Positions 1 to 12,700 of a stretch of DNA of 64,000 nt are shown here, piece after piece. A program made the translations under genes and the position numbers. The notes below the pieces were generated by a model. That model had not been told where the DNA came from, ran no database searches, and was given only the letters and a program-made list of their open reading frames with translations. The DNA is from Trichoplusia ni (lineage: Eukaryota > Arthropoda > Insecta > Lepidoptera > Noctuidae): assembly GCF_003590095.1 (NCBI RefSeq), contig NC_039492.1:4712001-4776000 (forward strand), written 5' to 3'. Numbering within the stretch: the stretch's first letter is position 1; the number at the start of each line of letters is the position of its first letter.

Positions 1-66
1 TGTTCAACGAGTAGCATAATACATTAGTATGACGTAGCTTAAAAAACAATTGTAACTGATACTTAC

Positions 67-3000
67 ATAATATTATGAATAAAATAACTTGAAAGTTTCC
101 GTAGTTCCTCGTGGAGAAACATGTGAATGTTATAATAATGTGGAACGATATGAGTGCTATGAGCCAGGGATCGCGCCATTCAATCTGAAATAATGAGAAA
201 ACATCTGTTTAGTTATTGTATTAAGTACCTATATATGTACGTTTATACTATAATGGTTTTATTACGAAATACCATATTTTTATTGACACGTCAGCTTATG
301 AATGAATAAGAAGTGACAAAAGTTATCGCATCAATTCTAAAACGACGAAGTACCTAGCTAACTATTGAATATAATCCCTATTTGCTGATTGATTTTTAAG
401 TAATACTGAGAGAAAAATAATCCATTTTGTAAACGAAGTAAAAAAAAGCTTCAGCTAAGGCCGAAAAAACAACGCGGAGATATGTCAGAGTTGCACCGGT
501 TCGGTCTCTTTTTACTTTTTCGTCGGACCAAGCCTTGCTGGGATGTCGTGAACGTTAAAGCATTTCTGTGCGTTACAATTGAATTTACCGACTTCTTACA
601 GAATTACAATATTTATTGTTTTTAATTGTCTATTAGTACTTTAATGACATAATTATCAGAACGCTGTTCTTTAATTTACCTATATAAATGTAAACACCAA
701 TGACTGGGGTCCAAGCCTGTTATTACAAGTCTTAAGCTATATTTTTCGCTAATTGTCTTGGAGGCAATTACACTAATGGTATATTTACGTCTTACGGCAA
801 AACTGCGACATTCTTAGTTTACTCTAATCCTCTACGAAACTTGGTTAATTTGCTTTAATCCTCTATTATTTCTTCAAAAAGTAAACAAGCTTTTAGATTG
901 TTATCTAAGTTCCCGAAAAGCCAATTGAAACGAATTTTAACTCGATGGTGTTTTTTAGCGGACTTCAGATCAGCTCTGTCATATAATAATATTGCATCGT
1001 CACGCAATTGTACATATTCTATCAGCCCAATTGGAAAACGGGAAGCAGATCAAATTTAACTTGCAATATTGCAAAATTTTCAGATTACAGACATACATTG
1101 ACGCTCAGACAAAAAGGCAAATAATTCTGATCGAAAGCTTTCAAAAAGAGAATGCTCTGGTGCTCATCTAACTACAATAATCATTTGATCGACAATGCTT
1201 TTGTAAGTAAATACCAATTTCTATTTTTTCTTTCAAGACTACTTCATGGATGATCCAATTGTCACTCACTCTGCTACTAAGACTTTACGATTCGTAAAAA
1301 AAACTTAAAGAACAAAGTGGTCTTTAGAAAACTCCACTTACACTACAGAACGGAGTGATCAGTGCTCCCACCTTTCCGAACAAGTATTATTTACTAGCTC
1401 TTGCCCGAGACTTCATCCGCGTGGTTAGAATATAATATTTAAGTTAGGAATTTTTGATCAGAATCACTCGAAGATGAATAATTTTCTCTGTTTTTTCCAC
1501 ATTTTCCATTGTATCTCCGCTCCTATTAGTGGCAGCGTGATGGTATATACCTAAAATAAAAACCTAAAACCTTCCTCGAAGAATGGTCTATTCAACACAA
1601 AAACCAGTAGTTCCTGAGATTAGCGCGTTCAAACAAATAAACAAACTCTTAGCTTCATATATTAGTATATAGATTACTAAAACACTAATACTTATTAAAA
1701 ATAATGAGACAACCTTCAAAACAGACCGCACCAGACTATCGGTCAAGGTTAATACCGTAGGTACCTAGATTAAAGGTTTCCTTTTATCGATTTCATTTCG
1801 GAATTAGATACAATCACAATGATTAATTGTTCTGTTGTAGATAATCCCATATTGCTATATGTACCAACCTTATACCAATAAAGGTCGTGTCGTATTCGTC
1901 TAGAATCTGGAGGATGGGTATATCGTAAACATTTCTTTTATCTAATTCAAACTAGCGCAACGATATGGAACAGATGATCAATAATAATATGGATACATTG
2001 TGGTATGATAAAAAAGTAGACATTTTTTATATTTGGCACGGGTAAAGTTCGAGTATACTTTGCAATAATACATTTATTCGCATTTTATTGACAGTTTTTG
2101 CTAAAATCGTAGTAATTGCTCTATTGTATGGCAACGGAATCGCTAGACTTTGGGTATTTAGTCGGAACGGCCCAAAAGGAATGGACCGCGGTCCGTTCGA
2201 ACGTAACCAAAAACAGTCTGCAAATTTGGACGATCCCTAATTCATACTTTGATTAGAAAGCAACCATCCCTTGGCGAAGAAAGCAGTTGTTTCTAGAGTA
2301 TGCCCAGCTAGTCCCTGGGAGGAACTCTGCGTTACTAGAAGGATCCATAAAAGCTTCGCTTCACTACCAAGACTTTCTCATTCAAAAAATATTTTTAGCT
2401 CAGCATTTGCAGGATAGCCGTTTAATTTTGCGAACAAGTTTGCACTAACGACAGTCGCAGGCGTGAAACAAGTTGGTGACCTTTCGATAGCAGTGACAGC
2501 ACTATCTCTGGCCTTAGAATAGCACGATGGACATTAAATAATGGTCTCAAGGTCAACGGGCAGTCAACGTTTTGGCCGTTGTGTTATCTATAAACAGTCC
2601 AATGATTTCGCAACAACACGAGGGATGTATTTCATCATAGTCTTTTAATAAAAAACATTAAAGATGAATTTCATTTTAATTTATATGTACGGCCCTTTGA
2701 AGGTCTAATAGTAGTTACAACAAAACATTACAATTATGTCGTATTGTAAAAGGGTCATATCAACCTATTTTGTTCACACACTTCGAAAAACATAAGTATG
2801 TAATTGTTTTAAAATAGTAACGAATAAGTTATAACATTAAAAATATACCGGTTCTACCATTAATGGCTGGGATATTTTTTCCCGTACCTAATTAATAAAA
2901 TTAAACATTAACAGTCTGTTATCAGCATCCAAATTCAGTAAATATAAAGACTTTGAATATTTCGACTTGCAATTTCGACAACCTCAAAAGTTAGGATGTC

Positions 3001-6000
3001 CGGGGTCTTCAATTTTAGCGATAGATGTTTATCATGACGTAATACTGTCACGAACAATTCGCACATGTTGTAGTCGATGTGATACATAATATCACTGATT
3101 TTAATTTTAAATCAGTAAGACAGCATGTCCGAGCATTGTAATTTACAATTAAAATGATCGATGCTATTTTCGTAGTGGTTTCGCACACTTTGGCACTTAT
3201 CACTTCTTCGTCATTTAGGGTTATTATGGTGTTTTCTTACCGACGCGATTTTTATTGTTCGAAACAATAAGAATACATTCAAATAAGTTAGTAACAGAGC
3301 ATTTTAAAACACCCAGCCCCGATTCAGAGTTATCGTCAGTGCATTCATGATAACAAGATTTGTTTAACATTCATTCAGTACCTAATCTCTAACATGAATT
3401 TAAATATCGAGTTTCATGTTGTATTTGTAGAAAAAGGCTGAAAGTGAGGTTAAACAATATGCGAGGTCGTGGTAGTAAGTAACGTAATTAATCAAGAGTG
3501 AACGTCATCGCTTATGGAGCCTACTTTGTAGTTCACGGCCATCGTGAAATACGTATTGCGGTATAGGCAGACTAGAATATTTTCTTTTAAAAATTCACGA
3601 CCACAAAATTTAAACAAAGCCTAGACTTTTTCGTCCAAAACGAAGGAGGGTAAAGTCACCTCTTGCGAGCTCAAAAATGACCTTTAGAAAACAATATAAA
3701 TGTCAAGCCTAAAAATAATATTCACCCTTTGAACTGATACCCTACAAACTTCAACAAAGTATAAGTAAGACTCTTTAGGGATACAAAAGTGGGAGGAATC
3801 CACCCACTCAAAACGTGGGCACTGACAGAAAATCGTGACGTTAATCACAGAAGAGCAGGAGAAGATTAAAAATGCAGCGTTCAAAAAAAGCCAAATGTGA
3901 CTTGATAAAGCAAAGACAAGTAAGATAACTGTCTTAAAGGAATAAATTAAGTTACCATAATATATAACAATTAAAACATTTTAGCAAAATCGATTTAAAG
4001 AACGGACTATCGGGGCAATGTAGTGAAATAGCAGAATAACATTTTTTACCTTTTAATTCTTAAAAAATCAGAATTAAAAGGTAAAAAAGGTTTATCTCAT
4101 ATCTCTTAGATTTATCGTGGGTAGGAGGATTGCTCGCCATATTTGCACAATATTATGTTGCATCCATACCGGACGGCATTGCAAAGTGTGGGAGAGTCTA
4201 TAAACTGTTTTAGTGTCAGTAACCTACAGCGTACTGAGGCAACTCGCAGATTGCACAATGAATGCGTATGGGTAGCGTAATTATTGCATCTCGCATTTGG
4301 TTTTTAATCGATAATAGCTATTTTACTACATTGCCACGATAGTCCGTTCTTTAAAGCGATTCTGCTAAAATGTTTTAATTGTTATATATTAAGATAGCTT
4401 AGGCCCGATTTTTCAGTCGTCAAATAACTTTTATCTGAGGAATAAATATACCATTTTGACATATATTCTATACAAAATCTGTCAAAACGTCTAAACATAT
4501 TCGTCGAATAAAAGTTATCTAGCGATTGAAAAATTGGCCCTTTATAATTAATTAAAAATTATAGATAGTTCCAGTGATATATTTAGTATTTAAAATGAAG
4601 ATACATATTGGTAACAATTTAAGTTTACAATGGTCCAACTCCAAAGAGTCGCCTGCATGTACGACTAAAGGTATTTCAAAATGTTTCACTCCATAGCAAA
4701 TTTTGATGTTGACCCAAGAAGAACTCAAATTATAATTTATAACCTAGTAATCCGGATACCTTGTCTTAACATGCTATAAATCCGTTCCGTGACTTGAAGC
4801 CAAAAAATTACGGTGATAATTATGTCGATATAGGTGTATTCGACAGTACACCTATATCGACATTTCAAAAAACATTGGATAGTTACGTATTTTTTCTTTT
4901 ATTTTTAATTTTATCATCATCTTAAGTGCTTTTAATCTTCTTTACTTTTTAATAATGTGATAAAATGAAAAGTACCTATTCAATATCTTTTTTAAATCTG
5001 TATGATTTTTTTCAAACGGGTTTTACATATCTGCGGAGAAGCGCTCTAAGAAGACGTGCATTTTCTTTTTCAAGTCTTAGATCAAAGGAAACATTGTGTA
5101 AAGATTTTTGGAGAGGATGGCCTATGCAATTCTATTTCCGGCGTTTGATCTGTACGTCGATGTGAATTCTGTGGCAACGCTCCAACAGGATCTTTTAATA
5201 TTTATTTTTTCTCGACCTTAAATAACTGATTTAGGACGTTACTAACTCCATAGCAGCTTTGCATGACCCAGCGTTCGTGAAATAGGTAGGCCTTACCTTA
5301 AAAACAGGAGTCTAAACTACTTTTACGGATACTATGAAACTGAAGGCATAAAGCCACGTCTTTAAGAATATCTTTGAGGGTATATACAAGAGTCTTCGGT
5401 CGACACCGTATATTGGGCTGTCACACTTCCAGAGCTGTAGTTGTCAGCAACAAATTTAAGGTAGTTCATACAAAAAGTAATGGTGTTAATCTCATTCTGG
5501 CTCTACTTAACTGAGGCCTTTTTGCCGTGTAATCTGCTAAAAGCTTATTAACACAAACAACTATGATAATAGTATTAGGCAGGCACTTGGTTTCGAATCA
5601 TATAAACGTACAGTGAAGTCTGACAACAATCGTGTTAAAACATATCCAAAGGTGAAAAATTGTCCCTCTTATAAAGGCAATTAAGTAGATAAGTCACAGG
5701 TATAGAGGTAAACCTAAAAAAGTCAGAAATCAAATCCCATTTCCAAGGTTCGAAAAATCCCATTAGCGGAGGTAATTCGATCAAGAATACAGGTTTTCAT
5801 TAATCCAGGTTACTTAACGAGGTTTCACTGCGTATTCGATTTTAATTTGCTTAACAGATTCATAGGGGCATGGGCCGAACTTAAGGTCGAAGTCTCAAGG
5901 ATAAAACTGTTAATGTAATGTATATAAATCAGAATAAATGAAAACTATGAAGCTTAGTTGTCTCCTGAGGGGAATAGAGGAATACTTGACAAGGTCTTGC

Positions 6001-8802
6001 AAGTTAAATGAAGCACGATAACGAGTAATGTGGGTCTTAGACATTCGCGTAATTTAATCTAACAGGGTGGTCCATACAATATTATCACTATGGCATAGTA
6101 TGTCTGTGGGGATTTTACTCTAGCCAGGGCCGACCGTTATCAAGATCTGTTGATATTTAGACTTTAAATTTTAATCAAGTAACAAACCAAGAGATTTTTG
6201 TTCTGAGCTACTAACACATAGAACTTCGTCAAAATAGTAAACCAGCAGCAATTAAGGAAAACTACGGCTTCACTAGACGTTTTTCACAAGAATCGATATT
6301 TCCGAAAATACATACATACATAATTTCCAAGCCACAGATAATTTCCAATAAAAAAGCTAATCCAACGCGGATTCAAAACCAGATTTACTTGATTTATTGA
6401 CAAGATCGATCTGTTTATAAAACTTCTTAGCTTTGGCACGCAGTACTGTCGTCGTGGCTCAACGAGTCATTGACCGGATTCGAACACATGTGGTTACAGG
6501 ACTTGCAGGTTCGAAAACACGTTACACTAAAAACCTTTAAAGTTATGTTCCTTCTCAGTTATTCTAGAACGACGCTGACAATCTTCCAACAGAATTTACA
6601 GAATCATCTTAATAGCACTCGAATTCAAAAATGGAATCCGATTATCATCAAGGCGATAGATGAACAATTATAGTATGTTGTTCTCTCGCACGACAGTTGA
6701 TTAATACATAACTCAAACTAATGTTATTCACACAGGTAACCGTCACGCTAATAAGATCTCTAAATATAATCATTTGTTTAATTTTTTTACTGTCTGATTT
6801 TAATAATTACGTAATATATTGCCAACATTCAAACTTGAACACAGATTAGGATGACCTCTACCAAATTATTAGCCAAGGTCCAATTTTAAATACAGAATTT
6901 TGCTTTTTTATTTTGTTTTTAAATCAAGTTGGTTGTGTCCTCCAGATTTAAAATAATTAATAATGATTAAATTGACAAAATAAATGATTGTTGTATTGTG
7001 AAAACAATGCACTTAAAATTTAAAGAATTTTCGTTTTGGGAATTAGAATTAGACAGAATTGTTGTTCCACGAAAACAAAATACTATGTACATTTACGAAA
7101 TCGGCATTTGGCCAGATTTGTTAGTGATAAGATAAGACAAAATATATCAAAACAAATTATAAATAGACAGTTGGCAAGAACTTTTAAGACATTTACAATG
7201 TACAACTTGTTTGCTATTTACTCAATTTGAGTTAAGCAATTAACATACTTTATTCAGTAACTAATACTCTGTATTAAAATGAAGGCTACTTTAACCTGAA
7301 AAAATAAAGTTTCATGTTTTTTTACTTAGTTGCCATACTGTATGGTAAGTAAACACCAAATAAAATGTTCCTTCACAAAAACTTTTCTAGCAAGTCTCAG
7401 GTAGCTCTGCAGGTTACAGCTGGTCATAATAGTTTAAATGTCTGTACACAAATAGAACAACACTAGCATCAGGAGATAAATGTTCATACACATCATATAT
7501 ATTTGCTATTATTAACATTATGATAACCAATAAATGTTGCCTCAATTGCAGTTTTTATCATTGTGAGATAATATTTATTAAAAGTTAAAATATTGTGTTA
7601 CTAAAAAATAATTGTTACAGGTTACCCAGTTTGTCTATTGGAAGATGAAGTGGCTTCAATTTACAAATGTGGGAATAAGCAAGGGATGCCTTGCCCAGCA
7701 GTGGCTGTTCAGGCTTATTATAGATTGTACAATACTTATAAATACTACATGCAACATCATATAAATGAATTTGCCATACAATGATTACCAATTATTGTAT
7801 AGTTATATAAGCCTGATACTTTTTTTAAATTCAAAATGAACAAACATGCTTTTAATTGATACATAATAAATAGTCAATACTAACACTTGTTCCTAAGGTT
7901 GTTAGCAATAATAGCAATAATTAAACTAAGTTTTAATGTTCCATTGTAATTGTGATAATTCAGAAGGTGTCAATTTGATTCTCATCGTTAATACTGGCTT
8001 GAATATATCATGGATACAAAAAGTATAGGGCCACATGAATGATTTTGGACTTGGCTAGAGTCACAGACCATGAATATAGAATACTAGATGTGCATAGTGC
8101 TTAGTGGCTAGGAATTTATAGTAATATTCTGACTTTATTTTTAATTCAGTTTGATTTTAAATAATAAAAATAAATGCAGATATCTACTTATGTACAAGGT
8201 TAAATTTCGCAATAACCTAATTATTGTAAATACAGACCATACTCATCTTGTTAACATTAGTGTTCAAGATAAATTTCGCAAGACTGTGTTCTAGAAGTAT
8301 TTTACTGATAGAGATGGATAAATTCTTGGTTTTTGATTCCCTTATCACTAAGTAATATGTTTTTCCACAAATATTTCTATTATAGCTTATGACCGTACGC
8401 CTTAACTTAACGTTTTTAGTGTTTGACTGGTTTATACAAGTTTAATGTAATGCAAACATGTAAATTATACACCTTTGCTCTACATTACCGGCAAAATAAT
8501 TGTGTCGTTACTCAAACAGCCGTGGATGCCGAATGCCGCGGCTGCCGCCTACTATCTTGTAACAGCCGCAAAACTCGACGCAATGTTAGCAAGTCCCAAT
8601 GTTTAGTGAAGCATTTTATATCATAGTATTGTTACAAAAAACTTTCACTTATCATGGTAATCAATACTAAACACTCAAGCGAAAGTTATTTTTGAGAATG
8701 TAGTCATTACAAATTCTGAACAATAAAAAAGTAAGCAATACTTACGCTGCGGAGATAAGAAATAAAATCCGATATTTGATTAACTTCAACAAATTCTTCC
8801 AT
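67..8802 (-). CDS. TMEM18: TMEM18 homologue, 5' part (two coding exons, gene continues off left edge)
   Basis: Two coding exons on the minus strand. Exon 1 runs 8802-8746: an ATG opens 19 codons (MEEFVEVNQISDFISYLRS) and ends in phase 0 at a GTAAGTA donor. Exon 2 runs 184-67: it follows an ATTATTTCAG acceptor, encodes IEWRDPWLIALISFHIII, then a Cys/Ser/Arg-Asn-Tyr stretch and a second hydrophobic run, and ends in phase 1 at a GTAAGT donor. The reading frame is open across the join. The W-x-x-PWL-x-x-L-x-x-FH pattern, followed by T-C-x-S-x-R-x-Y, matches the first half of TMEM18, a small multi-pass nuclear-envelope protein of about 140 residues with a basic C-terminal tail. At least 58 residues are visible; the remaining membrane segments and tail are beyond position 1. 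The intron of 8,561 bp is very long for so small a protein. The start codon is 966 bp from that of GLG1 on the other strand. Identity rests on recognition of the family pattern, not on a search. Confidence 0.85.
1393..1674 (+). mobile_element. Dispersed lepidopteran element (ACTAGCT...TATTAGTATAGAT family), copy 1
   Basis: It opens ACTAGCTCTTGCCCGAGACT, has interior landmarks TTTTCCACATTTTCCATTG and CTCCTATTAGT, then GTTCCTGAGATTAGCGCG, and ends near TATATTAGTATAT. Two near-complete copies elsewhere in the window (36562, 42034) share the same start, interior and end, which shows a mobile or mobilised family. It has no coding capacity. The family is very common in Lepidoptera; I am not sure of its class (SINE-like or Helitron-like). 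This copy has small insertions and is diverged. Confidence 0.8.
3959..4390. mobile_element. Non-autonomous DNA element with 74 bp terminal inverted repeats
   Basis: Positions 3959-4032 reappear inverted at 4317-4390 with only 4 differences in 74 bases, bracketing a 432 bp unit with no coding capacity. This is the structure of a MITE or a deletion derivative of a cut-and-paste DNA transposon. A perfect 19 bp hairpin (4042-4088) lies just inside the left repeat. I could not fix a target-site duplication with confidence: the flanks read ACCAT on the left and AAGAT on the right. The superfamily is therefore open. Confidence 0.85.
4042..4088. repeat. Perfect 19 bp hairpin nested in the terminal-repeat element
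   Basis: The left arm 4042-4060 (TTTTTTACCTTTTAATTCT) is exactly complementary in reverse to the right arm 4070-4088, with a 9-base loop. It sits just inside the left terminal repeat of the 3959-4390 element. It may be a subterminal hairpin of that element or a nested smaller foldback. Confidence 0.85.
4401..4541. mobile_element. Palindromic MITE (AGGCCCGATTTTTCAGTCG type)
   Basis: The sequence AGGCCCGATTTTTCAGTCG at the left is mirrored by CGATTGAAAAATTGGCCCT at the right. The resemblance continues inward through AATAACTTTTAT and a TTTTGACA/TGTCAAAA pair, so the 141 bp folds nearly end to end. This fits a short palindromic MITE, and similar GGCCNATTTTTCAATCG sequences are common in lepidopteran DNA. 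It starts ten bases after the end of the 3959-4390 element. Confidence 0.75.
4823..4862. repeat. Perfect 16 bp stem-loop
   Basis: TGTCGATATAGGTGTA (4823-4838) and TACACCTATATCGACA (4847-4862) are exact reverse complements separated by an 8-base loop. The loop itself repeats TTCGACAG, partly echoing the arm. No gene is near. It may be a residue of a small foldback element. Confidence 0.8.
7673..7716 (+). mobile_element. RTE-type retrotransposon 3'-end remnant
   Basis: The stretch containing GGGATGCCTTGCCCAGCAGTGG followed by a GGCT motif resembles the conserved 3' end of lepidopteran RTE elements, which contain CAGCAGTGG just before the stop. It is short, degraded and not coding here. Confidence 0.45.
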
Positions 8803-9768
8803 ATTTATTTAACACACGTAAACACAAGTATTACCAAATTGTTACGAATGCGAAACGCTATATCGAAACGAATTCTTCTTTATCACCACATCAATGAATG
8901 AGACGAATGAACTCGCGGACGGAACAAATTGAAAATTAAGAACGAAATATTGAATGAATCCAGTTGGTCTTGTTGGTTGACTTGACGTTTTCATTTTTTT
9001 AACGTTTACGTCATTTCATTGTTTCATTACCATGTAAAAAAACAATCATCAAAACTATCGTGGCATGAATAAGGTCTATACTCTGTAGTTTAGTTATAAC
9101 CGGTACTAGTATAAGTTGTACCAGTGCTGGTTAAACGAATTAATTTAAAAAGGTCCATGCTGTTATTATCATACGTACTTAAACTAGGTTTGGATAGGAA
9201 ATATTGTGTGTAAATATATTAATTCAAAGTTGTCAAAAATTATGCAAAAGTAAAACAAATTCCAACACACAACGCCTTTACACACTCGAATTATTTTAGA
9301 AAGTTTATCTAATACTAAGTGAGAAATTACTGTTTTAGACATGTATTTATAGTAAGGGTATTTGAACTAATTAATAATAAATTAACTTGTACCAATCCTA
9401 ACATAATAACGCCCAACAGGCCCAACAAGGAAATCAGTGTAAGGTCTATGCTATCCTACCTAATTTTATCATCTATTCGTTCATACTTAATGGTTTAATT
9501 TTATATTATGGCAATTCAAGTTTTGAACGAATGAAATCGTTCTACAATACCATCATACCTCTGCCTCTAAACAGTCCTAACAAATTTTATAGTGCTTTGT
9601 TAAGATAACAGTATCAATAATTTATCAGAAACATTTCAAATTAGCTCTGTGTGCTAATATATGTTAACAATGTGCTTCATGTAAGTCATCCCTTCAAAGA
9701 ATAAAAAAATATGTTTAATTAAAATTTGCTGACCGTACTTCCACGGTAGCTCACGAACCGGCAGCGAA
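8803..9768. promoter_or_regulatory. Divergent promoter region of TMEM18 and GLG1
   Basis: The 966 bp between the two opposed start codons must hold both 5' UTRs and promoters. No consensus TATA box stands at a usual spacing for either gene, as expected for ubiquitously expressed genes. An AT-rich block at 9000-9480 and a C/G-richer stretch just before the GLG1 ATG (9731-9768, with GCTCACGAACCGGCAGCG) are the only visible structure. Confidence 0.5.
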
Positions 9769-12700
9769 ATGTTAAGTTATAACATTTTATCTCAGACAGC
9801 AGGAATTCTTACTGCGTATTTACTTATATTTAATCGAAACGCACAAATTTTGGGTAACTTGATAAACCAACCCGGTGATAGATTTTCCTTAGACATATCT
9901 GGTTGTGGTTTGTATCATAAGCTGTGTTCGAACTTAGATGACGATCTAGCAATACTGGCCTGTTCTCTAAATGCGTCATATAATAAAACTCAAGTGCTGA
10001 ATGTCTGCCAACATAAGTTATGGAGCCATCAAACAGAGCTTTTGGAGAATGCTTATTTGGAACATAAACTGAAGGAACCATGTCAAGAAGAGCCTGCGAT
10101 ATTAAACTGCCTGAGTCCATCGGAATACGTAATAGACTGTGTGTTGAAGAAAAAATCAAGTGTAAGGGCTCTAGAATGTGGGAGGATGATCAACAAAATT
10201 GAATCTCTTATTTTTAATGATTGGCAAATTATTGGAAGTTTTTTGAAACATTGTTATGATGATATAGAAGCCCACACGTGTGGTAGGATCCCTCGTGATC
10301 CAAAGAGTCTGTCACAGACACAAACTTTAAATTGTTTAAATGATCAAGATGTACAGCTCAGACCTGAGTGTCAATCTGAGGTGTCTGTACTGAAAGAAAT
10401 GAAGTATAATACTCTGCAGTTGGACAAAATAATATTTGCCGCTTGTAACTTAGATCAAAAGAATTTTTGTCCTGATGAAGTGCCAGACTCCTGGTTAATG
10501 TATAAATGTCTTGTGAGACATAGGTATGAAAATGGTAATTATTGTTTCAAACATTTGATAATCATAATACTTGTTTAAATGCCATGTATTGACTATTGCA
10601 ATCATATTTACATTAATTGAACTCACTTAATGGAAAACTATTTACATTACAGGTATGAGGAAAAAGTGCCAAGACCAACTGTTTTATGACCAAAGAGGAA
10701 TTGTTATGAATTATAAAAACAGCAAAGGTTTAGTGAAAGCATGTAAAGAGGATATTAGAAAATATCACTGCAGAAAAGGTGTTGTTGATGATAAGGATGT
10801 GAGACTAGCACAAATATTGTTATGCTTAGAAAATGTATCACGAAATGAAAGCACAAAGTTAAGTCCAGAATGTACCACTGAAATGATTGACCATCGTAAA
10901 ATGCTCATGGATGACTATAGACTGTCACCAGAATTGATGCAGAACTGTGCCAATGATATTACAACATTATGTAAAGGTATTGAAGCTGGGGGTCGCACAA
11001 TTCACTGCCTTATGGAACATGCTAGGCCAAGAAGGAGGAAGGACAAAAGAATCAGTTCAGCATGCCAGAAATCCTTAGAGGTCCTAGTCCTTGAGGCCGA
11101 TCCAGGAGAAGACTGGAGAGTAGATCCTATTCTTCGTAAAGCTTGCAAACCTGTCGTAGACAGAGCATGTCGAGAAGTTAGTTACGGTAATGGTAGAGTC
11201 ATGTCATGTCTTATGGAGAAGTTGGGAACTTCTTTCATGACAAATGACTGTGAAGCAGCCCTATTGCAGATACAATATTTTATATCCAGAAATTTCAAGT
11301 TGGATCCTCAGCTATACAAGGCTTGTAAGTATGATGCAGTTACTATATGTCAAGCAAAACTGCACTGGGCTGATCCCAGCGAGCATCAGTCAGATAAGGA
11401 TCCCCGTGTCTTTCCATGCTTGTATAATTATGCTTATGATCCTGATCTTAGAGGCAAATTGAAACCTGCCTGCGAGAGCCAAGTAAGAAGAGTAATGAGA
11501 CAAAGAGCTATCAGCGTAGACATGATGCCAGAAATTGAGGATTACTGCATGGATGATCTCATAAACTTTTGTTTTGAAAATACTGGTAAAGGAGAAGAAA
11601 TATCATGCCTGCAGAATAAAATAAAAGACCTATCTACAAAGTGTAGAGAAATTGTTAATAACTTTACTGAAACACAGAGTGGCCATATTGAATTGAATAC
11701 CATTGTAAATATAAATTGTAGAGTTCCTATGGAGAGGCTATGCTCATCAGAGCTTAAGAGTAAGAAGGAAGAGGATGATGTTATGGAGTGTTTGATATTT
11801 CATAAAAATGATCCGGAAATTAAAGCAAATGAAAATTGCAGAGCAGCTATTGAACATGAACAATTGATCTCATTAAAAAATTATAGATTTACACGAAAAT
11901 TTAAAAATGCTTGCAAATCTTATGTAGTTCGGTTTTGCCCTAAAGCTCAAACCAAGAACCAAGTGGTTAATTGTCTTAGTGAAATAGTGAGAAATGATAC
12001 TATAAGTAAGAGGAAGCATACAATATCTAAAATGTGTCGCCAGCAGTTGAGGCAACAACTCTATCAGCAACAGGAGAATTTAGACTTAGACCCAGAATTA
12101 ATAAATTCTTGTAAGGAGGAGTTGCAGACCTACTGTAAAAGTGCAGGACATGATAAGGCAGGAGCCCTGAACTGTATTCAGACATTTAGGGATAAACTAT
12201 CAGACTCCTGTCGAAAGGCTTTGTTTGTAGTAAGGAAGCAAGAGTTTACTGACAATGCCATTGATTATCACCTGATGAATACTTGTAATGATATGATTGA
12301 CTTATACTGCCATAATACCGATACGTCAAATATATTAGATTGTTTAAAGGTACATATGAATACCATAGACAACAATGTATAATATGTCTAAAACAAAACT
12401 TTCTTCTTACTACACTTTTTATTCCTTTTTCAGGCTCACCGTCGAGAACCACTTTTTGATGAATGGTGCAACCGTGTGGTTGTTAATAGGATGGTAGAAC
12501 AAAATATGGATTACAGATTTAATAACAATTTGCAAATAGCTTGCAAAATGGATATTACAACTTATTGTTCTAACATCATTGGTATAAAATCATTTTTTCC
12601 ATTAGGTAGACAAAAACTATTAACTAGTAGAGTAGATCACATGAAACCCTAAGAAAAGCTGGATGTAGAAGGATTATTTATTATGGTATTTGCAAATATA

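Larger units (their letters stand above)
185..8745 (-). other. TMEM18 intron 1, repeat-bearing
   Basis: This is the 8.56 kb intron between the two TMEM18 coding exons. It is AT-rich and I see no further exon on either strand; its short open frames lack splice signals and family resemblance. It contains a dispersed lepidopteran element (1393-1674), a terminal-inverted-repeat element (3959-4390), a palindromic MITE (4401-4541), a perfect stem-loop (4823-4862) and an RTE 3'-end remnant near 7673. A GC-rich patch at about 8518-8582 is unexplained. Confidence 0.75.

Noticed and set aside
8423..8626. 67-codon plus-strand frame next to TMEM18 exon 1
   Set aside because: Lies in the intron of the opposite-strand gene; the GC-rich middle has no motif and there are no partner exons.
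9830..10159. 109-codon minus-strand frame within GLG1 exon 1
   Set aside because: Opposite strand of a supported coding exon with clear cysteine repeats; no family pattern of its own.
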